Below are positions 40,782 to 48,903 of a DNA stretch of 64,000 nt, piece after piece. The translations under genes and the position numbers were made by a program. Origin of the DNA: Streptomyces sp. ALI-76-A (GTDB taxonomy: Bacteria; Actinomycetota; Actinomycetes; Streptomycetales; Streptomycetaceae); the NCBI RefSeq assembly GCF_030287445.1, contig NZ_JASVWB010000002.1:1426001-1490000 (forward strand), given 5' to 3'. Each line of letters begins with the position of its first letter. Positions within the stretch are counted from its first letter, which is position 1. Under the pieces are notes generated by a model. The model was not told where the DNA came from. It worked only from the letters and a program-made list of their open reading frames with translations, and did not search any database.

Positions 40782-41825
40782 TCAGCCGACCGGGATGCCG
40801 GCTTCCAGATACAGCGCCGCGCCCCGTTCGCGGGCCCGCAGGGCCCAGCGCAGCCGTTCGTAGCGCACCGGCGGCAGCAGGTCGGCGGCTTCCTCCTCGG
40901 TGACGAAACGCCAGTCGCGCAGCTCGGGCCCGGGCAGCAGGAGCCGCTTGGCGTCGGCGGAGTCCAGGCGGCCGCCGTCGAAGAGGAGGCGCAGACCGCC
41001 GTACCCCGGAGGCATCGGCGGTTCCCAGTCGACGACGAGGAGGCGGGGCACGTCGTCGAGGCTGATGCCGGTCTCCTCGGCGACCTCGCGCATACCGGCG
41101 CGGGCCGGAGCCTCGCCGGGCTCCACGACTCCGCCGGGGAACTCCCAGCCCGCCTTGTACGTGGGGTCGACGAGCAGCACCCGGTCCTGTTCGTCGAAGA
41201 GCAGGACGCCCGCGGCGAGCGTCTCGGCGGTCGGCTCCGGCGTCTGCACGATGTCGCAGACCGGGACGCTGCCGCTGCCGACGGCCTCGGCGATCCGGGA
41301 GGCGGTCTCGTACGGGGTGAGGGCGCTGGTGTCGATCGGATGGGCGTCCGCGGTGAGCCAGGAGGCGAGGGCGGATCGGTACGGCTCGATGTGGTCGGAC
41401 GACCACTGGCGTACGCGCATCTCCCCGTCAGGGAGGTCGGGCGGGACCTCGCGCCGGGCTATTCGCTCGCGCAGGATCGTTTCCGCCGGGGCGAGGAGCA
41501 CATGCCGCACGGTGATGCGGCGGGCGGCCAGGCCGCCGAAGATCTCGTCCCGGTAGTCCTGGCGCAGCAGGGTCATCGGGACGACCAGGGTCCCGCCCAG
41601 CTCGGAGAGCATCGCGGCCGCCGTGTCGATCACGAGCCGTCGCCAGATCGGCAGGTCCTGGTAGTCGCCGACCTCGGCGAGGTGCTTGGGCGGCAGCAGG
41701 TACGGGAGCGCTCCGCCGATGACCTCGGGGTCGAAGAGCGTGCTGTTCGGGATCAGTTCGATCAGTTCCCGCGCGGTGGTGGTCTTCCCCGCACCGAAAG
41801 CGCCGTTGATCCAGACGACGGTCAC
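40782..41825 (-). CDS. P-loop kinase-NUDIX hydrolase fusion protein
   Basis: A 347-residue two-domain protein. The N-terminal domain (~1-190) is an AAA_33/ATP-binding kinase-like P-loop module: VVWINGAFGAGKTTTARELI (Walker A at 8-16), then a lid region with IARREVPP. The C-terminal domain (~205-340) is a NUDIX hydrolase with box GGVVEPGEA followed by REVAEETGI, which cleaves nucleoside-diphosphate-linked substrates. The fusion suggests consecutive steps on one nucleotide or sugar phosphate, or kinase-coupled clean-up. The GTG at 41825 has GAGGGGG upstream; longer in-frame sequence is not family-like. Confidence 0.88.
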   Translation of the reverse strand: MTVVWINGAFGAGKTTTARELIELIPNSTLFDPEVIGGALPYLLPPKHLAEVGDYQDLPIWRRLVIDTAAAMLSELGGTLVVPMTLLRQDYRDEIFGGLAARRITVRHVLLAPAETILRERIARREVPPDLPDGEMRVRQWSSDHIEPYRSALASWLTADAHPIDTSALTPYETASRIAEAVGSGSVPVCDIVQTPEPTAETLAAGVLLFDEQDRVLLVDPTYKAGWEFPGGVVEPGEAPARAGMREVAEETGISLDDVPRLLVVDWEPPMPPGYGGLRLLFDGGRLDSADAKRLLLPGPELRDWRFVTEEEAADLLPPVRYERLRWALRARERGAALYLEAGIPVG

Positions 41826-41906
41826 GGTTCCCCCTCTGCTGTTGGCCCCCTGTGGCTTGCCCGCTCCACCCTGCCATGGAAACCAGCCGCAGTTGAGGGC
41901 GCACAT

Positions 41907-41924
41907 GGGGGCGCCGACGCCCCC
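41907..41924 (-). terminator. Hairpin downstream of the small secreted protein gene
   Basis: GGGGGCG (41907-41913) pairs with CGCCCCC (41918-41924) around CCGA. It is 47 bases beyond the stop at 41971 on the minus strand and separates that gene from the kinase-NUDIX start. Confidence 0.6.
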
Positions 41925-41970
41925 TCCTCCCGGGGGCGCCGGCGCCACGGTCCCGCGGTGCCGTATCTCG

Positions 41971-42165
41971 TCAGCTGTTCTCCCCGAGGGCCCTCTCGTC
42001 GACGCCGTCCAGGCTGTCGTCGGCGATGGTGCGGTCGAGTGAGCTGAGGGTCCTGTCGACGTCCAGGTCCCTCAGTTCCTCGCCCAGGGCGTGGGAGGGG
42101 GTGACCGCCGCGACGACGAAGCCGGTGGCGAGGGAGGCGATGGCGAGCATGCTGCGCTTCTTCAT
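41971..42165 (-). CDS. Small secreted protein, 64 aa
   Basis: A short exported peptide. Residues 1-27 are a signal peptide (KKRSMLAIASLATGFVVAAV, cleavage near SHALG). The mature ~38 residues are acidic and follow an L-D-x-x-D-x-x-L pattern (LRDLDVDRTLSSLDRTI, then DDSLDGVDERALGENS), likely a helix. I recall similar tiny Streptomyces proteins with almost identical signal sequences, with no known function. No cysteines, so not a chaplin. It could be a surface or signalling peptide; this is a guess. Confidence 0.7.
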   Translation of the reverse strand: MKKRSMLAIASLATGFVVAAVTPSHALGEELRDLDVDRTLSSLDRTIADDSLDGVDERALGENS

Positions 42166-42192
42166 ACCGGGTTCAACTGGCGAACGGCCCGA

Positions 42193-42331
42193 GGGTCACG
42201 CCTGACGACGTGGTGATCGGAAGAGGGCGAAGTCATACCCGGCATGCGGCGAACCGGGGCAGGGCGAGGCCACCTCCCACGACGCGGCGATAAGGGGCGG
42301 ACGGGATCACACCCGGCGACGCGGTGATCGG
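42193..42331. repeat. Degenerate ~55-base intergenic repeats
   Basis: A unit of type TCACNCCNGNCGACGNGGTGATCGG appears at about 42195-42220 and 42305-42331 (clear copies), with a weaker middle copy around 42269-42300 (CCTCCCACGACGCGGCGAT). They fill the gap between the small secreted protein start and the epimerase stop. No protein is recognisable here. Confidence 0.7.
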
Positions 42332-42352
42332 CACAGCGGGGACAGCGCGGAG

Positions 42353-43354
42353 TCACCTCCCCGGACGTGAGGTTCCCCCGGGCGGGGCCGGGGCCGGGGC
42401 CGAGCCGGAGCCGGACGTGTCGCGTCGGCGGCGTACCAGGTCGTCGGCCGCCCGCGGCCACTCGGGGTGCTCGAAGGCGAAGCCCGCGTCGAGCAGGCGA
42501 CCGGGGACGACACGGCGGCTCTTGAGCAGGAGTTCGGTGTCCGAGCGCAGGGCGAAGGCGCCGAGTTCCGCCATCCACCGGGTGGCCGGCAGACCCACCG
42601 GAACGCCCCAGGCGGCGCGCAGGGTCCGCATGAACGCCCGGTGCGGGAGCGGGGCGGGGGCGGCGAGGTTCACGGGGCCGCTGAGGTCCGGCCGGCCGAC
42701 GAGGAAGTCGACCGCGCGGACGAAGTCCTGGTCGTGGATCCAGGACACGTACTGGGCACCGCCCGCGACCGGGCCGCCCAGTCCCAGGCGTACGAGCCTC
42801 GACAGAACGTCGAAGACGCCGCCCCGGTCGGGGCTCATCACCATCGCGGAGCGCAGGGCGACCTTGCGTGTGTGCGGGGTCGCGGCCTGCTCCTGGGCGC
42901 GTTCCCAGGCGGTGGCTATCTCGACGCTGTAGGCCCAGTAGTCCGGTACGCCGGCTTCGGTGCCGCCGAGCAGGCCGGTCGGTTCGTCGTTCGGGGCGTC
43001 GAAGCGGTGGGCGTAGACGGTGGCCGTGCTCATCTGCAGCCAGACGCTCGGCGGATGTGCGGCGGCGGCGATCGCCTCGCCCACGACCTGTGTGGAGCGC
43101 ACCCGCGAGTCCATCATGGCCTTCAGGTTCGCCTCGGTGTAGCGGCAGCTGACGCTGCGCCCGGCCAGGTTGACCACCACGTCGCTGCCGTCGATCTCGC
43201 GCGCCCACGGCCCCGGCGTCTCACCGTCCCAGGTGACTTCGCCCTCGTGCCTCGGCTGCCTGGTCAGGACGACGACCTCGTGTCCCGCGGCGGTCAGCGC
43301 GCGGTTCAGGATCGTTCCCACCTGCCCGGTTCCACCGGGTATCACGAACTTCAC
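42353..43354 (-). CDS. TIGR01777 family NAD-dependent epimerase/dehydratase-like protein
   Basis: A 333-residue Rossmann protein: dinucleotide motif GGTGQVGT at ~7-14, the VVNLAGRSVSCRYTE segment, and a C-terminal DUF1731 part (AWGVPVGLPATRWMAELGAF, LDAGFAFEHPEW). In TIGR01777 proteins the usual Y-x3-K is altered (here YWAYSVEIATAWE), so the chemistry is uncertain. The tail is a short GSGSAPAPAPP repeat. The promoter (TTGAAC, 18 bases, TAGGGT on the minus strand) has a perfect palindrome over its -35, so a TetR- or similar-type repressor probably controls it. Confidence 0.88.
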   Translation of the reverse strand: MKFVIPGGTGQVGTILNRALTAAGHEVVVLTRQPRHEGEVTWDGETPGPWAREIDGSDVVVNLAGRSVSCRYTEANLKAMMDSRVRSTQVVGEAIAAAAHPPSVWLQMSTATVYAHRFDAPNDEPTGLLGGTEAGVPDYWAYSVEIATAWERAQEQAATPHTRKVALRSAMVMSPDRGGVFDVLSRLVRLGLGGPVAGGAQYVSWIHDQDFVRAVDFLVGRPDLSGPVNLAAPAPLPHRAFMRTLRAAWGVPVGLPATRWMAELGAFALRSDTELLLKSRRVVPGRLLDAGFAFEHPEWPRAADDLVRRRRDTSGSGSAPAPAPPGGTSRPGR

Positions 43355-43392
43355 GGGCTCCCCCTTCGGTCGCGACCACCCTACCGCAATAA

Positions 43393-43408
43393 TTTGAACA
43401 CGTTCAAA
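43393..43408. promoter_or_regulatory. Perfect palindromic operator over the epimerase -35
   Basis: TTTGAACACGTTCAAA has seven-base arms around AC. On the minus strand it contains the -35 TTGAAC (43407-43402); TAGGGT (43383-43378) is the -10 at an 18-base spacing. The regulator is not encoded next door. This form is common for TetR-family operators in actinomycetes. Confidence 0.75.
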
Positions 43409-43510
43409 ACCGCCCCGGAAGGGGATCCGGGGGACGGACGAAGGGCTCGACTGTCCGGGAACAGCCGAGCCCATCAGGTAAAACGTTCCTGCCGAGGTGC
43501 GGCGGAGGCG

Positions 43511-44464
43511 TCAGACCCCCGCCGCGGCCGGGTCCGCCCGCCGGGCGAGGGCCGCCGCCGCTGCCCCGACCAGCCCCGCGTCCGTGCCCATCTGGGCGGG
43601 CTCCACGGTCAGGCGCCGGACGAACGACAGGGTCGCGTACTCGCTCAGGGCCTTGCGCAGGGGCTCGAACAGGACGTCGCCGGCCTTGCCCACACCGCCG
43701 CCGATGACGGCGATGTCGATCTCGACGAGGGTCGCGGCGGCCGCGATACCGGCGGCCAGCGCCTGGGCGGCCCGCTCGAAGGAGGCCACCGCCACCGGAT
43801 CACCCGCGCGGGCGGCGGCGGCCACCGCGGCGGCGGAGGCGTCACCGTCGGGGCCGGGGCACCAGCCGTTCTCGACCGCCCGGCGGGCGATGTTCGGCCC
43901 GCTCGCGATGCGCTCCACGCAACCGCGCCCGCCGCACGGGCACGGGTCGCCGTCGAGCTCCACGCTGATGTGACCGATGTGACCGGCGTTGCCCGTGGGG
44001 CCGGGGTGCAGTCTGCCGTTGAGGACGAGGCCGCCGCCGACGCCCGTGGAGACCACCATGCACAACGCGTTGGCGTGGCCGCGGGCCGCCCCCTGCCAGT
44101 GCTCGGCGGCCGTGATCGCCACACCGTCGCCGATCAGCTCGACAGGGAGCCCGCCGACGGCCGCCCGCACCCGTCGGACCAGCGGGTAGTCCCGCCAGCC
44201 GGGTACGTTCACCGGGCTCACCGTGCCCGTGGAGGCGTCCACCGGACCGGCGCTGCCGATACCGAGGGCCGTGGCCCGTTCCCACAGGGGCGACGCGGCC
44301 AGCTCGGCGAGCACCTCCTCGACGGCCCGCATCACGGTGTCGCCGTCCTCCTGTGCGGGCGTGGCCCGCTGCGCGCGGGCCTGGATCCGGCCGTGGCCGT
44401 CCACCAGCGCTCCGGCGATCTTGGTGCCGCCGATGTCGAGCGCGGCCACGAGGTCGGTGTGCAT
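43511..44464 (-). CDS. ROK family sugar kinase (glucokinase-like)
   Basis: A 317-residue kinase. The N-terminal phosphate motif DIGGTK is at 10-15, catalytic D113 in IGDGVAIT, and the ROK zinc site GHIGHISVEL with C175-P-C177 and C182 (CPCGGRGC). Unlike the ROK protein at 7.9 kb it has no DNA-binding domain, so it should phosphorylate a hexose or N-acetyl amino sugar. It is divergent from a LacI-family regulator with a perfect palindrome between, suggesting sugar-induced expression. Confidence 0.92.
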   Translation of the reverse strand: MHTDLVAALDIGGTKIAGALVDGHGRIQARAQRATPAQEDGDTVMRAVEEVLAELAASPLWERATALGIGSAGPVDASTGTVSPVNVPGWRDYPLVRRVRAAVGGLPVELIGDGVAITAAEHWQGAARGHANALCMVVSTGVGGGLVLNGRLHPGPTGNAGHIGHISVELDGDPCPCGGRGCVERIASGPNIARRAVENGWCPGPDGDASAAAVAAAARAGDPVAVASFERAAQALAAGIAAAATLVEIDIAVIGGGVGKAGDVLFEPLRKALSEYATLSFVRRLTVEPAQMGTDAGLVGAAAAALARRADPAAAGV

Positions 44465-44583
44465 CAGTGTGAGATCTCCCCGTCAGACATGGACAACCAT
44501 GAGAACAACCACGAGCAACAGCAGGCCGGTCTCGCGGTGGGGGCGCAGGCCGGAGATTGTGGTGGCCAGTGTCTCCCGCATCT

Positions 44584-44595
44584 GACAACGTTGTC
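44584..44595. promoter_or_regulatory. LacI-type operator between ROK kinase and LacI gene
   Basis: GACAACGTTGTC is a perfect 12-base palindrome with the central CG of LacI-family sites. It lies between the divergent starts (44464 and 44678), so the LacI protein can repress the kinase and itself. Confidence 0.8.
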
Positions 44596-44677
44596 CAGGC
44601 TCTATGCTCGATGCCACATCCTCATACACATCGTGGCCCACCGCATCCCCGTGGACGACAGGACAGGACACCGCACC

Positions 44678-45727
44678 GTGCCCGACACCCACAGCCGCGC
44701 CGATCGCCTCGCCGGCAGCCGCTACGGCAACCGTCCCACCATGAAGGACGTGGCCGCGCGAGCCGGCGTCGGCCTGAAAACGGTCTCGCGCGTGGTCAAC
44801 GGTGAGCCGGGGGTCACACCGGAGACGGAGCGGCGCGTCCAGGAGGCCATCGACGCCCTCGGCTTCCGCCGCAACGACAGCGCGCGGGTGCTGCGCAAGG
44901 GCAGCACCGCGAGCATCGGACTGGTCCTGGAGGACCTCGCCGACCCGTTCTACGGCCCCCTCAGCCGCGCGGTCGAGGAGCTGGCCCGGGCCCACGGCGC
45001 GCTGCTGATCAACGGCTCCAGCGCCGAGGACCCGGAGCGCGAACAGGAACTGGTGCTGGCGCTGTGCGCGCGTCGGGTGGACGGACTGGTGGTGATCCCG
45101 GCCGGGGACGACCACCGGTATCTGGAGCCCGAGTTGAAGGCGGGCGTGGCGACGGTGTTCGTGGACCGCCCGGCCGGGTTCATCGATGTCGACGTGGTCC
45201 TCTCGGACAACTTCGGCGGTGCCCGGGACGGTGTGGCGCACCTGATCGCCCACGGGCACCGGCGGATCGGCTTCATCGGCGACATGCCCCGTATCCACAC
45301 CGCGGCCGAGCGGCTGCGCGGCTACCGCGCCGCGATGGAGGACGCCGGCATACCGGTCGACGACGCGTGGATGTCGCTGGGCGTGACCGGCCCCGAGCGG
45401 GTGCGCCGGGCGGCCGAGGAGATGCTCACCGGTTCCTCCCCCGTCACCGCGATCTTCGCGGGCAACAACCGGGTGACGGTCACGGTGATCCGGGTGCTGG
45501 CCGAACACCAGCGGCATGTCGCCCTCGTCGGCTTCGACGACATCGAGCTGGCCGACCTGTTGCAGCCGGGGGTGACCGTGGTCGCCCAGGACGCGGCGGC
45601 CCTCGGCCGTACGGCCGCCGAGCGCCTCTTCCGCCAACTGGACGGCACGCTGCTCACCCCTGAGCGGATCGAGCTGCCGACCCGGCTGATCACCCGCGGC
45701 TCGGGCGAGTTGCCGCCGGCGGACTGA
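44678..45727 (+). CDS. LacI family transcriptional regulator
   Basis: A 349-residue repressor. The HTH (TMKDVAARAGVGLKTVSRVV, residues ~21-40) and the hinge helix LGFRRNDSARVLRKG are complete; the periplasmic-binding-like sensor domain follows (IGLVLEDLADPFYGPLSRAV; VALVGFDDIELADLLQPGVT). The effector is probably the sugar handled by the ROK kinase. The GTG at 44678 gives a 20-residue leader before the HTH; ATG 44741 would start directly at the HTH. The next gene follows seven bases after the stop and is probably co-transcribed. Confidence 0.92.
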   Translation: MPDTHSRADRLAGSRYGNRPTMKDVAARAGVGLKTVSRVVNGEPGVTPETERRVQEAIDALGFRRNDSARVLRKGSTASIGLVLEDLADPFYGPLSRAVEELARAHGALLINGSSAEDPEREQELVLALCARRVDGLVVIPAGDDHRYLEPELKAGVATVFVDRPAGFIDVDVVLSDNFGGARDGVAHLIAHGHRRIGFIGDMPRIHTAAERLRGYRAAMEDAGIPVDDAWMSLGVTGPERVRRAAEEMLTGSSPVTAIFAGNNRVTVTVIRVLAEHQRHVALVGFDDIELADLLQPGVTVVAQDAAALGRTAAERLFRQLDGTLLTPERIELPTRLITRGSGELPPAD

Positions 45728-45733
45728 GTCGCC

Positions 45734-46483
45734 ATGCGTGAGTCCACCCTGGAGACGCTCGGACTGGCCGAGGCACCCCGCGATCATCCACTGCTCTACC
45801 CGGGCGTGTGGCCGAGGGCGTCCGGGCTCCTGGACGGCGACCGACTGCGCCCCCTCGACGTCCTGGTGCACCCGGACCGCACCCCTGTCCTGGCCGTCGG
45901 CTCCAACGCCAGTCCCGCCCAACTGCGGCACAAGATGGCCGAGTCCGGAATCACCTCGCCGGTTCCGATGGTCAGGGCGCGGGTCACCGGCCTCGACGTG
46001 GGTGTCTCCGCGCACGTCAGCCGCCTCGGGTATGTGTCCGCGTCGCCCTTCCAAGCACCGGGCACGGTACGGGAGTTGTTCGTCATCTGGCTCGACCCCG
46101 AGCAGCTCGCGGTGATCGACGCGAGCGAGGGCGTGCCGCTGCCGCACGGCAACTACCGCCGCGCCTGGCTGCCCGCCCCCGAGGTGCGCGTCGAGCCCGC
46201 GCCCGGCGTGACCCTCCCGGGCGTGTACGCGTACGTCAACCGTCGCGGCGTCCTGCACGACGGCACCGGCGCGCCGCGCACCCACCCGGGCCAACGGCCG
46301 CTGCTCACCGAACTCCTGGTGGGCTCGGCCCGGTTGAGGGAGCTGTTCGGCGTCACCCCGGAGGAGTTCTGCGCACGGGCCCGTGCCGACCGGCACCTGT
46401 GCGAGCGGGGCACGCGGCTGTTCCGGGACGAGAAGCGGGTGACGGCCTCCGGGCTGGAGCGGTACGTGGAGGTCGGAGGCTGA
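45734..46483 (+). CDS. Conserved protein with gamma-glutamylcyclotransferase-like motifs
   Basis: A 249-residue cytosolic protein. The segment VLAVGSNASPAQLRHKM (~52-68) has the Y/V-G-S-N-x-S loop of the GGCT/BtrG fold, and IDASEGVPLPHGNYRRAWL has the family-like D-x-x-E-G and Y-x-R elements. No exact family can be assigned. It follows the LacI gene by seven bases and may be read through from it, but nothing links it to sugar metabolism. Start ATG 45734 lacks a strong ribosome site, as expected for a coupled gene. Confidence 0.7.
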   Translation: MRESTLETLGLAEAPRDHPLLYPGVWPRASGLLDGDRLRPLDVLVHPDRTPVLAVGSNASPAQLRHKMAESGITSPVPMVRARVTGLDVGVSAHVSRLGYVSASPFQAPGTVRELFVIWLDPEQLAVIDASEGVPLPHGNYRRAWLPAPEVRVEPAPGVTLPGVYAYVNRRGVLHDGTGAPRTHPGQRPLLTELLVGSARLRELFGVTPEEFCARARADRHLCERGTRLFRDEKRVTASGLERYVEVGG

Positions 46484-46490
46484 GGGCCCG

Positions 46491-46635
46491 GGTTTCGGGA
46501 CCTGCGGGGGGAAACCCCGGGTCCTTCAGGACCTGCCCGCGGAGCCCGAGTCCTCCGGGACCTGTGGGGGAAACCCCGGGTTCTTCGGGACCTGCCCGAG
46601 GTGCCCGGGTCCTTCGGACCTGTCCGGGGTTCCGT
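46491..46635. repeat. 60-base tandem repeat with hairpins
   Basis: A 60-base unit beginning CCTG[CT]GGGGG and containing AAACCCCGGGT starts at 46501 and 46561, with partial copies on both sides. Within each unit GGTCCT and AGGACC, or CCCGGG with its complement, can form small hairpins. It occupies the gap between the GGCT-like gene and the convergent kinase gene; the hairpins may end transcription. The rest of 46484-46756 is non-coding. Confidence 0.8.
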
Positions 46636-46756
46636 CGCGCGTTCCGCAGGCCGAAGGCCGTTCGTCGCGCCGCCGCACCGTTCCGACCCCCCGACCGGGT
46701 CCGGCGGGGTGCGCCGCGCGTTTCTCGTCCCGTCCCCCGCGGCCGCCCGGACCGGT

Positions 46757-48808
46757 TCAGCAGACCGGGAGTCCGGGGACAGGCGCGTCGTTGTCCCCGC
46801 CCTGGACGTACACATCGCTGACGTAGACGTTCGTGTTGCCGCTGTCGTCGTCGGTCTTCGCCCACCAGACGTTGGTCCACTCGCCGTGCGTCTCGCGGCG
46901 GCCCAGGTTCCGCTGGCAGTAGAAGTAGTTCGTGCCCGCGTTGAGGACACCGACCTCGGTGCCGGACGCCGTGTAGGACTTGGCGGTGCGCCACACCTCG
47001 CAGTTGTACTTGCCTCCGCCTATGGGGTGGCAGGACGGGGCCGGGGTGGTCGCCGCGCCGCCGCCCGTCGTACCGCCGTCACCGGAGCTGCCGTCCGTAC
47101 TGCCCGACGAGCCACCGGAGGTGCCACCGCCCCCGGTGGTACCGCCGTCCGGGATCTTGGCCGGGGAGGAGGACGGGGCCCGGCCGGTGGGCTCCTTGCC
47201 GGTGCCGCCGGACGTCTCCCGCCCGGACGGACTCTTCCCGTCCCCCTGCCCGGTGGGCTCGGGATCACCGGAGCGTTCGGCGTCCGTCCGGTCGGCCGCC
47301 GACGTGGCGGCGTCCTCGGCGGTCACGGGCGCCGTGGGCCGCCCCCCGGCCGTGGTGTCGCCCGAGTCGTCCAGCACGCGGGCGGTGATCCCGGCGGACA
47401 CGAGGACGACGGTCACGGCCGCCGCGGCGAGCAGGACACGGCCCTTGCGGCGCGAGGACCCTCGGGCGGGAGAGGCGGAGGGGGACATCGGGCCGGTGGC
47501 CGTCGGCAGCGGTCCGGAGGAGGGCGAGGTGCCGAGGCCGGGAACGGCCGCTCCCGTGTGGCCGACCGGACCCGTCGGGTCGGCAGGGCCCGTCCGACGT
47601 GCGGGACCCGCCCGATCCGGGAGGCCGGCCCCAGCGGAGAGGCCCGCCGGACCCGAGGGGGCCGCCCCTTCGCCGGAGTTCGCCTTGCCGTCGGTGCTCA
47701 TCTGCCGCGTGGGCGCCACCCGCCCACTGGAGCCCGCCTCACCGGCGGCCCTCTCCCGACCGGGCTCCCCCGCCTGCCCGGCCGCTCCCACCGGCCCGAC
47801 AGAACCGCTCGAACCGGTCGAACCGGCCGGCTCCGGCCACGTCGGTTCAGCCGGCCCGGATCCCGGTGGAACCGCCGGGACGCCACGCGGGGTGTCCGTC
47901 CGCCCGGGTGCCGGCTGCGCGGGCCCGCGCAGCGCGGTGGTGGGTGTGTCCGTCCCGGCCGTGTCCGCCACCGTACGGAGCAGCGCGCATGCCTCGTCCG
48001 CCCCCGGACGGGACTCGGGCCGCTTGTCGAGCAGGCGCTGGAGGACGGGGCCGAGGTGTCCGGCGCGGCGGGGCTCGGGCAGCGGCTCGGTGACGATCGC
48101 GGTGAGCGTGGAGAACGTCGACGTACGGCGGAAGGGCGCGGCGCCCTCGACGGCCGCGAACAGCGTGGCCCCGAGGGCCCACACGTCGGAGGCGGGTCCC
48201 GGGTCGGCGCCCTGGGCGCGCTCGGGTGCCAAGTAGTCGAGGGAGCCGACGAGTTCGCCGCTGCGGGTGAGGTGGGTGGCCGAGCCGTCGCCCGGGTCCT
48301 CCATGGTGGCGATGCCGAAGTCGGTCAGGACGACCCGGCCGGACCGGTCGAGCAGGATGTTGCCGGGTTTCACGTCCCGGTGCAGGACACCCGCGCGGTG
48401 CGCGGCGGCCAGCGCGTCCATCACCTTCGCGCCGATGCCGGCCGCCTCGCGCGGGTCGAGGGTGCCCTTCTCGCGCAGGACGTCGTCCAGGGACGGGCCG
48501 TCCACCAGCTCCATGACGATCAGTGGCCGGCCGTCGACCTCCGTCACGTCGTGCACGGCCACCACTCCGGGGTGGCGCACCCGGGCCGCCGCGCGGGCCT
48601 CGCGCTGCATCCGCAGCCGCAGACCGGCGAATTCGGGTCCGTCGGTGTCGGTGTGGGCGCGCAGTTCCTTGACCGCGACCTCACGCCCGAGCACCTCGTC
48701 GAGGGCCCGCCAGACCACACCCATGCCGCCGCGCCCGAGCCGCGCCACGACGCGATAGCGTCCGGCCAGCACACGCCCGTCCCCTTGCCCGTACTCCCCC
48801 GAAGACAC
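46757..48808 (-). CDS. Membrane Ser/Thr protein kinase with cysteine-containing ectodomain
   Basis: A 683-residue receptor kinase. Kinase domain (~17-280): LGRGGMGVVWRA, AVKEL, HRDVKPGN (~144), DFGIAT (~164) and APER. A ~170-residue Pro/Ala/Gly linker leads to one membrane helix at ~453-475; outside is a Thr/Gly/Ser linker and a ~90-residue C-terminal domain with four cysteines (APSCHPIGG, YNCEVWRT, YFYCQRN, LPVC) that looks like an SH3b/beta-type module. The ligand is unknown. The GTG start at 48808 is assigned from the onset of the conserved domain. Confidence 0.88.
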   Translation of the reverse strand: MSSGEYGQGDGRVLAGRYRVVARLGRGGMGVVWRALDEVLGREVAVKELRAHTDTDGPEFAGLRLRMQREARAAARVRHPGVVAVHDVTEVDGRPLIVMELVDGPSLDDVLREKGTLDPREAAGIGAKVMDALAAAHRAGVLHRDVKPGNILLDRSGRVVLTDFGIATMEDPGDGSATHLTRSGELVGSLDYLAPERAQGADPGPASDVWALGATLFAAVEGAAPFRRTSTFSTLTAIVTEPLPEPRRAGHLGPVLQRLLDKRPESRPGADEACALLRTVADTAGTDTPTTALRGPAQPAPGRTDTPRGVPAVPPGSGPAEPTWPEPAGSTGSSGSVGPVGAAGQAGEPGRERAAGEAGSSGRVAPTRQMSTDGKANSGEGAAPSGPAGLSAGAGLPDRAGPARRTGPADPTGPVGHTGAAVPGLGTSPSSGPLPTATGPMSPSASPARGSSRRKGRVLLAAAAVTVVLVSAGITARVLDDSGDTTAGGRPTAPVTAEDAATSAADRTDAERSGDPEPTGQGDGKSPSGRETSGGTGKEPTGRAPSSSPAKIPDGGTTGGGGTSGGSSGSTDGSSGDGGTTGGGAATTPAPSCHPIGGGKYNCEVWRTAKSYTASGTEVGVLNAGTNYFYCQRNLGRRETHGEWTNVWWAKTDDDSGNTNVYVSDVYVQGGDNDAPVPGLPVC

Positions 48809-48903
48809 CGCCGCCCCGTTCCTGTGATCCGTCCGTGAGTGACGTACAGACTACGGGCCGGGTGTGACCGCACCGGCCGATGGTGGCCTCTGTGACATGT
48901 CCG

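Noticed and set aside
42467..44677. Extended plus-strand reading frame leading into the LacI gene
   Set aside because: The frame is open only because it is antisense to the epimerase and ROK genes. The LacI HTH sets the real start near 44678-44741.
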